Positions 58,087 through 64,000 of a stretch of 64,000 nucleotides of DNA are shown in pieces; the first letter of the stretch is position 1; the number at the start of each line of letters is the position of its first letter. Source of the DNA: Providencia sneebia DSM 19967 (GTDB lineage: Bacteria; Pseudomonadota; Gammaproteobacteria; Enterobacterales; Enterobacteriaceae). Position numbers and translations under genes: made by a program. The stretch spans positions 2,184,461-2,248,460 of the forward strand of contig NZ_CM001773.1 in the NCBI RefSeq assembly GCF_000314895.2, in the 5' to 3' direction. The notes below the pieces were generated by a model. That model was not told where the DNA came from. It saw nothing but the letters and a program-made list of their open reading frames with translations, and searched no databases.

Positions 58087-59175
58087 CTAATGGTTGTCCA
58101 ACCAAGTGATAACCTCATGATAGCGCCCACGAAATAAAATTCGTTCTTGTTTTTTACTTAATTGGTAATTATACATAGGATCATAGTACTCTTTAAGTAA
58201 TGGTGTTAACCAGGAGAAATGGACTTCTGTTGATGCACCCTTTTTTTGTTCATTTAAAGCAAGATCAAGAAGTTGTATTAATTCAGTAGCTCGTTGAGAG
58301 CCCAGTCGTTTACGAATAGCTGATAAACCATGATGTAAATATTCACTATAGGCTAGCCAACCTTGTTCTTCGCCATAAGCTGCTAAAAAGTCATTTGTCA
58401 TACGATCAAAATATTCTTCTTTTAAGCGTTCTAAACGATAGTCAAATGGATCATCAACGATCACTAATGGGGCTTGCGCCATTTGTAAGCGTAAATTTTC
58501 TGGAATACTATTTGCGCCAATTGCTTTACCTTCATCTTCTAATATCCATCGTGTATGTTGAGGTGATTTTTTCAACATTTTTATTGCCAAATGGTTTTCA
58601 AAAGTTGCTTGAGAAAGTTGATTTTCTAATGTTCGACCAAATGAAGAACCACGATGACGGGCAATGCCTTCTAAATCAATTCCATCAGAACGCCCACGTA
58701 CCATGATTGTCTTGCCATTGCCTGTACAGCCGCCAATTAAGATAATTTCTCGCTGGACTAATTGATTTATAGACTCGATTGTAGTCTTACGTAATGCTTT
58801 ATAACCACCAATAATTAATGGATATTCAATACCGATATCTTTTAACCATTCTTGTACAATATGTGAGCGCATTCCACCTCGCGCACAGCAGAGATAACCA
58901 TTTGGAAATAGTCGGCAAGCGGTTTGCCAATCATTTAGCCTTTTAGTCCGAGTATCTCCACTTACCAATTTATGGCCTAAAGAAACTGCCTGTTGCGAAC
59001 CTTGTTGTTTATAGCATGTTCCTACAGCAGCACGTTCTTCATTTGACATTAATGGTAAATTAATAGCAGAAGGTAGAGATCCTTGAGCAAACTCAATAGG
59101 TGCTCTGACATCAATTATGGGTATATCTTGGGTAAGAATCTGGTGAAGATTTTGGGTTGATGGCAATAATTCCAT
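58087..59175 (-). CDS. selU: tRNA 2-selenouridine synthase SelU (MnmH)
   Basis: 362 residues (E. coli 364). It replaces sulfur of 2-thiouridine at tRNA wobble position 34 by selenium via a geranylated intermediate. N-terminal rhodanese domain (about 1-125) has the active Cys97 in [12 protein letters not shown], next to a second Cys96. A P-loop GCTGNGKT at 149-156 and a C-terminal helical part follow. Selenophosphate synthase (SelD) must be encoded elsewhere. It stands alone, converging on the bpX operon. Confidence 0.95.
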   Translation of the reverse strand: MELLPSTQNLHQILTQDIPIIDVRAPIEFAQGSLPSAINLPLMSNEERAAVGTCYKQQGSQQAVSLGHKLVSGDTRTKRLNDWQTACRLFPNGYLCCARGGMRSHIVQEWLKDIGIEYPLIIGGYKALRKTTIESINQLVQREIILIGGCTGNGKTIMVRGRSDGIDLEGIARHRGSSFGRTLENQLSQATFENHLAIKMLKKSPQHTRWILEDEGKAIGANSIPENLRLQMAQAPLVIVDDPFDYRLERLKEEYFDRMTNDFLAAYGEEQGWLAYSEYLHHGLSAIRKRLGSQRATELIQLLDLALNEQKKGASTEVHFSWLTPLLKEYYDPMYNYQLSKKQERILFRGRYHEVITWLDNH

Positions 59176-59331
59176 ATAAAATGTATTTTAATTTAGTTGA
59201 TAATTGATGAAATTATACCTGAAATAATTGGGGTTGTACGGGAAGAGGCTATGACTTGTAAAACTTAAAATATTTATCGAGTGAGTAGGGGGAATTGCAA
59301 AATATTTCTCATCTCATGTTGGAACTTTATG

Positions 59332-59354
59332 ATCCCGCCAATATTCGGCGGGAT
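59332..59354. terminator. Terminator after the EEP-family gene
   Basis: Perfect 8-bp G/C-rich arms ATCCCGCC/GGCGGGAT with a seven-base loop, ten bases beyond the stop of the minus-strand gene. Confidence 0.75.
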
Positions 59355-59363
59355 TTCACGATT

Positions 59364-60263
59364 TTATTGTTCTTGCAATTCTAACTCGGCAATAATAGGG
59401 AGGTGATCACTGACTTGTGACCATTGGAAATCCTTATTATCTTTAGGAATAACTAGGTTTTTAACGTCCCATACTTGCCCTTTAAAGGTGAAAATATGGT
59501 CAATGTCAATGGCTGGGTTAACAGCAGGCCAGCTACGATGATTGACATCAGATTTCTCTACAGGGTTCCAAAAATAGCGTAATTCCTTGATAGGCTGTTC
59601 TTCTGACGTTGAATTAAAGTCACCCGCTAATATTTTTATCGAGGCGGCTATATTGTCAAAACCAGTATCTGTATCACCAGTAGATGCATCTAATATATGA
59701 CGAACCTGCCCAATACGAATTGTTGGGTCTTTTTGCCAATCTAAATGAGTTCCCATGATAATAATTGGGGAGTCAAAATCAGGTTTATTAATTTGCGATA
59801 CTAAAACAACTCGTTGCTCAGCATCACCGGAAGGCAAATTAATTACTTTTGATTTTTCAATAGGGTATTTAGATAAGATCCCGACACCATATTCACCACC
59901 GTCAAAATCTAATGCCTTACCAAATGCATAATGCATTTTGTTATCTTTCGCTAAAGTTGCTAATTGGTCAACCTTATTACTACGTGCAGTTTTATTATCA
60001 ACTTCCGTTAAGACAATGACATCTGCATCAATTTTGGCAATTGCTTGGTTTAGTTTTTTGAAATCAGATACATCGCTGGATAACTCGTTTTTCCCTATAT
60101 TGTAGGTAGCAACTTTAATTGTCGGTTTGTTTTCGAGATAAACTTTATCTGGTGTACCACCACTTTGAACAGCCAAAATCTCTGAGCCTGTTGTGTTTGC
60201 GAAAGCAGTACAAGAAATAGCCAATGCCGCAGATGCGCCTATTTTTAATAGATTTAGTTTCAT
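59364..60263 (-). CDS. Exported endonuclease/exonuclease/phosphatase (EEP) family protein
   Basis: 299 residues from ATG 60263 (GGGAAAAATA before it; an earlier in-frame ATG at 60350 would mask the leader). A signal peptide (MKLNLLKIGASAALAISCTAFA) sends it to the periplasm or outside. EEP metallo-phosphodiesterase motifs are complete: VATYNIGKNE, VIVLTEVDN (metal Glu), GTHLDWQ, LAGDFNSTSE (catalytic Asp-x-Asn), AIDIDHIFT and SDHLPIIAEL (catalytic His). It could be a phosphodiesterase, nuclease or sphingomyelinase-like enzyme; toxin function cannot be excluded. A Fur-box-like 13/19 match lies at 60349-60367 upstream. Confidence 0.82.
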   Translation of the reverse strand: MKLNLLKIGASAALAISCTAFANTTGSEILAVQSGGTPDKVYLENKPTIKVATYNIGKNELSSDVSDFKKLNQAIAKIDADVIVLTEVDNKTARSNKVDQLATLAKDNKMHYAFGKALDFDGGEYGVGILSKYPIEKSKVINLPSGDAEQRVVLVSQINKPDFDSPIIIMGTHLDWQKDPTIRIGQVRHILDASTGDTDTGFDNIAASIKILAGDFNSTSEEQPIKELRYFWNPVEKSDVNHRSWPAVNPAIDIDHIFTFKGQVWDVKNLVIPKDNKDFQWSQVSDHLPIIAELELQEQ

Positions 60264-60348
60264 TATTTTTCCCGTGTGTATACTTAAAATGGCACTTATA
60301 AAACAATACATTTTTTGTATTACAAAATAACTAAGACTGTACCATAAC

Positions 60349-60367
60349 AATAATCGTAATCATTTAA
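60349..60367. promoter_or_regulatory. Weak Fur-box-like site upstream of the EEP gene
   Basis: AATAATCGTAATCATTTAA matches 13 of 19 positions of GATAATGATAATCATTATC. It lies about 90 bases before the start, in promoter range. In AT-rich DNA this is suggestive at best. Confidence 0.3.
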
Positions 60368-60497
60368 TGTGAGCTGGCTCATGCATAAAAAATCAAATTA
60401 TTACAATTTTGAATGGCATTTTATGATGATGAGAATCTCATTGAGATGGATTTTAGTATAATAAATGAAATATCTACCGCTAAATTTAGTGGACCGA

Positions 60498-60893
60498 TTA
60501 CAGCTTTAATAACAAGCGGCGAGCATTTTCACTGCAACTTATATCTTGTGGTTTCGTTTCAATTTGTTCAATTAGACTTAGAAGCTGTTTTTTACTTTCA
60601 GTTAATTTTTCTTGAAGAGCTTCAATGCTTTTCACCTTACTGTATAGGGCATCAAGCAAAACACCTTGTTCCCATTGATCAGCTTCTTTAGGTAATAACT
60701 TGTTTAAATCTTCAAGACTAAAACCAGCACTTTGACCTGCTATAATTAATTTAAGGATAGCAATATCATTATCAGAATAGGTACGATACCCGTTAGCTTT
60801 GCGCTTGACTGTCCGGAGTAGCCCAATACGTTCGTAAAAACGTATGCGAGATGGACTAATACCTGTATGTCGAGCAATCTCACCTATATTCAT
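60498..60893 (-). CDS. MerR-family transcriptional regulator
   Basis: 131 residues from ATG 60893, with AGAGG nine bases before it; a further start at 60911 is less likely. The winged helix-turn-helix (MNIGEIARHTGISPSRIRFYERIGLL, ANGYRTYSDNDI) is followed by a dimerisation coiled coil (VKSIEALQEKLTESKKQLLSLIEQI). Only a single Cys is in the C-terminal tail (ISCSENARR), so it lacks the metal-thiolate or iron-sulfur sensor of MerR, CueR and SoxR. It probably senses an organic or redox signal. It is divergent from the epimerase and shares its dyad promoter, the usual autoregulated arrangement. Confidence 0.88.
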   Translation of the reverse strand: MNIGEIARHTGISPSRIRFYERIGLLRTVKRKANGYRTYSDNDIAILKLIIAGQSAGFSLEDLNKLLPKEADQWEQGVLLDALYSKVKSIEALQEKLTESKKQLLSLIEQIETKPQDISCSENARRLLLKL

Positions 60894-60921
60894 GATTAAG
60901 AACCTCTGCAAAAAATGAAGT

Positions 60922-60952
60922 TTGACATTAAACCTTACTTTAAGGTTAGCAT
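60922..60952 (+). promoter_or_regulatory. MerR-type promoter of the epimerase gene
   Basis: -35 TTGACA (60922-60927) and -10 TAGCAT (60947-60952) are separated by 19 bases instead of 17. The spacer carries the perfect dyad AACCTTA-CTT-TAAGGTT (60931-60947). An over-long spacer with a central dyad is the hallmark of promoters that MerR-family proteins activate by DNA distortion. Confidence 0.85.
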
Positions 60953-60985
60953 ATTTGAAAGAGTGAATAGATTAAAGGTTATAAG

Positions 60986-61924
60986 GTGAATAAAATGCAG
61001 ACAATATTGGGTGCTAATGGACAAATAGCGGTTGAACTAGCGCGTGAATTGAATCGTAATTACACAAAAGAACTGAGGTTAGTCAGTCGTAATCCTAAAA
61101 AAGTGAATGATACTGACTTATTAGTATCCGCTAATTTACTTGATGCTAGCCAAACTAATACGGCAGTTGAGGGGAGTGATATTGTCTATTTTACAGCGGG
61201 ATTACCACCAGATACTGCATTATGGGAAGCACAATTTCCTACTATGCTGAAAAATGCGCTTAACAGTTGCAGAGCTACTGGCGCGAGTTTTATTTACTTC
61301 GATAATACCTATATGTACCCACAAGATGCACGTATACAAACAGAAAATATGCCTTTTGAACCTGTAGGTCGCAAAGGAAAAGTACGTGCGCAAATGACCA
61401 AAATGGTATTAGATGAAATGGCAAAGGGTGAAATTCCAGTATTAATAGGGCGAGCACCTGAATTTTATGGTCCAGGCAAGACCCAAAGTTTTACGAATGC
61501 GTTGATTATCGATAAACTAAAAGCTGGCAAGAAGGCGCTAATTCCCGTAAAAGATGATAAATTACGTACTCTTATTTGGACGCCAGATGCGAGCCGTTCA
61601 TTAGCAATGTTAGGCAATACACCCGATGCTTTTGGTCAAACATGGCATCTTCCATGTTGTGATGATCGACTGACATATCAACAGTTTGTGGCATTAGCGA
61701 GTGAAATTTTCGGAGTAAAGCTTGCCTACAAAGTACTTGATAAATGGAGTCTGCGAATCGCTGGAATATTTTCTCGAAAAGTGGGTGAGATGAGAGAATT
61801 ACTTCCACGCTATGAACAAAATAATATTTTTGATTCAACAAAGTTCAAACAACGATTCCCTGAATTCGTGATAACCAACTATCGACAAGGACTTGAGTTG
61901 ATATTCCGTGAATCAATAAAATAG
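60986..61924 (+). CDS. NAD-dependent epimerase/dehydratase family protein (MerR target)
   Basis: About 312 residues; start either GTG 60986 or ATG 60995, both with AAGG-type sites nearby. Extended SDR with nucleotide motif LGANGQIAVELARELN (TILGANG), YFTAGLPPDTALWE, a Tyr-x3-Lys-like region around FDNTYMYPQ and LIGRAPEFYGPGK, which resemble atypical (NmrA-like or reductase) members rather than sugar epimerases. It oxidises or reduces an unknown small compound. It is controlled by the divergent MerR protein via a 19-bp-spacer promoter, which suggests an inducible detoxification role. Confidence 0.82.
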   Translation: MNKMQTILGANGQIAVELARELNRNYTKELRLVSRNPKKVNDTDLLVSANLLDASQTNTAVEGSDIVYFTAGLPPDTALWEAQFPTMLKNALNSCRATGASFIYFDNTYMYPQDARIQTENMPFEPVGRKGKVRAQMTKMVLDEMAKGEIPVLIGRAPEFYGPGKTQSFTNALIIDKLKAGKKALIPVKDDKLRTLIWTPDASRSLAMLGNTPDAFGQTWHLPCCDDRLTYQQFVALASEIFGVKLAYKVLDKWSLRIAGIFSRKVGEMRELLPRYEQNNIFDSTKFKQRFPEFVITNYRQGLELIFRESIK

Positions 61925-62017
61925 GAAGTATTCAACGGTATAAATTAATTAAGGAGCGAGTTTGGATATGAGGCTAATTATTCATAACCAGTTCGCTCTC
62001 TGAATATTGGAAATTGT

Positions 62018-62091
62018 CATAGTCAACTAAAACAGGCCACCACTTTAGAGTTTTCCCAATATCTTCTTTCAGATTCGTTTGGGAGTAACCC
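62018..62091 (-). repeat. Interspersed repeat, copy B
   Basis: Reverse-complement relative of copy A at 11152-11225. The two share AGTCAA(C/T)TAAAAC, CTTTAGAGTTTT and CAGATTCGTTTGGG with substitutions in between. It lies between the epimerase and the EamA exporter gene, beside a truncated cysteine-desulfurase remnant. Confidence 0.75.
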
Positions 62092-62166
62092 GCTGTTATA
62101 TTCGTGAGGACTGAGTGTGCTGTAATAAACCACTACAATCTTTGCAATAGTGAGAAAATCCTCACC

Positions 62167-63069
62167 TTATTCACGTAACTTTACACTAGAGGATTTTGAA
62201 AATACCTTCAGAATACCAGGCAGACACATCCCTAACAGAATTAACCCCCCTCCGAAAATAACATTAGCAGAAAACGTTTCATGCAACAACCAGAGAGCGA
62301 AAAGTGCAGAAAACACCGGTTCAAGATTGTAAATCAGAACGGCTCGTGTCGGAGTTGTATGCCGTTGGTAGTGCGTCTGTACCCAAAAAGCAATGACAGT
62401 AGAAAAGACAGCAGTTATCCCTAGAGCCAAGACAAGTTTACTACTCCAATTGCTAGGGAGAACCTCTCCACCGCTGATGTATTGTATTCCTAAAAAAATT
62501 AAGGCTATAGTCGAGATCTGTAAAAACGTGAGGGTCATATTATCATGGCGTGCGCAGAAACGGTCGAGAGCAATAATATGCATGGCTGTGAATAGCGATC
62601 CAATAATAACCAATCCATCTCCGAGTTGGAGCTGCCATCCTTGAATATCCGCCATCAGATATAAACCTGCAATACCAAACAATGTCGCCAATATAGCTTC
62701 AAAAGAGGGCCTCTTTCCCATTAATGGCCCTGTGAGCAATAACACCCAAATGACACTAAGGCCAGCGAGAAAACCGGTATTTGAGGCAGTTGTTAATTGA
62801 AGGCCATAAATCAGGAACACAAATGAAGCTCCCAATAACAGGCCCAGCAGTAGTCCAGACAGTAATGTTTGTCGGGATAGTGCGCCCAATCCTTTCAAGC
62901 TGAACGGGAGTAAAAGGAAGGCAGAAAGCAGAAAGCGCAGCCCTAGTATCATCATTACCGGATAGGTATTTACCACCATTTTCATAACGGGAAAACCGAT
63001 TCCCCAACCAGCGGCAACAATGACTAGCAATAGTTCGGCAATCCAGCGTTTTGGTATCTCATCCTTCAT
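62167..63069 (-). CDS. EamA-family (drug/metabolite transporter) exporter
   Basis: 300-residue membrane protein with two EamA domains (about 10-135 and 150-285) and ten hydrophobic helices: WIAELLLVIVAAGWGIGFPVMKM, FLYGLQLTTASNTGFLAGL in the first; YNLEPVFSALFALWLLHETFSANVIFGGGLILLG in the second. DMT proteins export amino acids, metabolites or drugs. Its ATG overlaps the end of a cysteine-desulfurase-like fragment by four bases, so both once formed an operon. Compared with neighbours its DNA is richer in G/C (codons GGC, CTG), hinting at transfer. Confidence 0.88.
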   Translation of the reverse strand: MKDEIPKRWIAELLLVIVAAGWGIGFPVMKMVVNTYPVMMILGLRFLLSAFLLLPFSLKGLGALSRQTLLSGLLLGLLLGASFVFLIYGLQLTTASNTGFLAGLSVIWVLLLTGPLMGKRPSFEAILATLFGIAGLYLMADIQGWQLQLGDGLVIIGSLFTAMHIIALDRFCARHDNMTLTFLQISTIALIFLGIQYISGGEVLPSNWSSKLVLALGITAVFSTVIAFWVQTHYQRHTTPTRAVLIYNLEPVFSALFALWLLHETFSANVIFGGGLILLGMCLPGILKVFSKSSSVKLRE

Positions 63070-63254
63070 TTTATACCCTGTAGGCGCTGCGCAGTACCTG
63101 CAATTAACTCCACTGCTGTTTTAATTTCTTCACGTTCAGTCATATGACTAAAGCTCATGCGAATTGCTCCCTGAAGTAATGTATCGTCCAACCCCATAGC
63201 ACTTAAAACATGGCTGTATATTTCCTTTTCTAAGGGTATGTCGCTACCTTGCAT
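63066..63254 (-). pseudogene. C-terminal fragment of a cysteine desulfurase-like PLP enzyme
   Basis: 62 codons ending four bases inside the EamA gene. The residues match the C-terminal end of NifS/IscS-type cysteine desulfurases: SHVLSAMGLDDTLLQGAIRMSFSHMTEREEIKTAVELI, the region after the catalytic Cys loop. The active-site Lys and Cys, the cofactor-binding domain and 300 or so upstream residues are absent; sequence to the left on this strand (63255 onwards) shows no continuation. It is therefore a remnant left by deletion or by an insertion boundary. The start ATG at 63254 is only the first one available. Confidence 0.7.
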
Positions 63255-64000
63255 TATATTTAAAATTTAAGATGAAATCCCTCAGCTGGGTAAGCAAAGG
63301 GAGTGGGAATCAAGGTGACCAAAAAAAAAGATCTGTATTTGGATGCTGAAAGATAATCCAATATTTATTCATTGCACGGTCACTCTAACATAAAACATTT
63401 AAATGCAATTTATGTCAACTGTCAATGCATTGGCTAGTATTTGAGTTAAAAACCCCCACATTTTTTTGCAAAATAATGCTTTATATATGATTAAAAATGC
63501 AATGATATAATATCCTGTATGGTGACGTGGAATATCGTGTTCAGATTATTTAGGCTTGTCGAGGTAGTGATAACCAGTATTTCGGCTTTTTTGATCTTAA
63601 ATTAAATTTCAATTATTGAATCCAGTATGAATCCAATAGTTTATTTACTATTTAGTTTGACACGTATTATCTGAGTCAATAGGGCTTTGAAGTGCTAAAT
63701 CATTGAAAGGATCTATTTCATGAAGTTATTCCTTATTACGCCATATTTAACATAATATGCATTATGCGAACCTAAGTATGAAATGAAGAAATCCAGCGTT
63801 CTTGCTGGTTAATTGTGTTGGTTAGTTTAGGCGTTAAAATCAGAAAATAAAGTCTATCCAGCGGTTTTGATGTTCTTCAGGTAAATCGGCTTTGTCTAAA
63901 AACATACGATAACAAACAATGTGCCCTGAATGAGTAACTTGCTGCACTGAAACAAACCCATCACCGAATTCAGCTTGTGACCAATCCTCTGTCTAATTTT
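63255..64000. other. Largely non-coding right end
   Basis: No frame over about 50 codons and no tRNA. It holds a run of nine A, stretches rich in ATATAT, a small hairpin CCAGC/GCTGG at 63793-63808, and the coding-like remnant at 63840-63992. Confidence 0.5.
63840..63992 (-). pseudogene. Decayed coding remnant at the window edge
   Basis: A minus-strand frame of about 50 codons ends in TGA at 63840-63842 and is blocked upstream by TAG at 63993-63995. The residues look like real protein (EDWSQAEFGDGFVSVQQV, YRMFLDKADLPEEHQNRW) with normal codon use. There is no good start codon, and a hairpin with a T-rich tail on this strand (63793-63808) follows it. It is probably the end of a gene that continues outside the window with a frameshift or nonsense change. 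Family not recognised. Confidence 0.4.

Noticed and set aside
62150..62332. Plus-strand 60-codon frame opposite the EamA gene
   Set aside because: Antisense shadow, no ribosome site or protein-like pattern.

Overview
The window is an AT-rich chromosomal segment of a gammaproteobacterium of the Morganellaceae, most likely Providencia. The evidence is many genes recognisable as close relatives of E. coli genes (tyrP, yhiI-rbbA-yhhJ, ahpCF, yebB, amn, yehS, leuE, ddlA, frmRAB, yqfB, dcyD, ydeE, yqhD, yaiI, yjbD, selU) in an AT-rich background and a non-E. coli order, plus a Proteus/Providencia-style mrp-like fimbrial operon. No tRNA, rRNA, CRISPR array, prophage or intact insertion sequence was seen.

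Layout. 1-11 kb: tyrosine transporter, a YqjI-like PadR regulator with an overlapping small gene, a GNAT enzyme, the yhiI-rbbA-yhhJ membrane-fusion/ABC operon, and ahpC-ahpF behind a near-perfect OxyR operator. 11-14 kb: an SMP-30/short-chain dehydrogenase pair divergent from a LysR regulator. 14-26 kb: single metabolic and regulatory genes (PhzF-like, yebB, a MocR regulator divergent from a GNAT gene, amn, a second GNAT, an accA-like carboxyltransferase, LysR, yehS, azlCD, leuE). 26-35 kb: a 1.3 kb AT-rich leader followed by an eight-gene chaperone/usher operon in mrpABCDEFGH order (pilin, minor pilin, usher, chaperone, three minor subunits, adhesin) with no recombinase or mrpJ beside it. 35-46 kb: ddlA, a GNAT gene, the formaldehyde-detoxification operon frmRAB with its operator, yqfB, a dcyD/NhaC-type transporter operon, ydeE, yqhD and a frameshifted polyferredoxin gene.

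46-58 kb is the most accessory-looking part. A predicted membrane protein and a DKNYY-repeat protein sit side by side. A second block, 51.9-58.0 kb, encodes a MoxR AAA+ ATPase, a small partner, a vWA-like/beta-propeller protein and a large helical-repeat/propeller protein. This matches the computationally described MoxR-vWA-beta-propeller (bpX) ternary systems, which are predicted NTP-dependent conflict systems. The moxR gene and the last gene each carry a one-base frame change, so the locus is either decaying, switched off, or affected by sequence error.

58-64 kb: selU, a secreted EEP-family phosphodiesterase, a MerR regulator with a 19-bp-spacer promoter driving an epimerase, then an EamA exporter behind a truncated cysteine-desulfurase fragment. 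About 75 bp of DNA beside that exporter is repeated in inverted orientation beside the SMP-30/SDR cluster some 51 kb away. The last 0.75 kb is mostly non-coding with one decayed reading frame.
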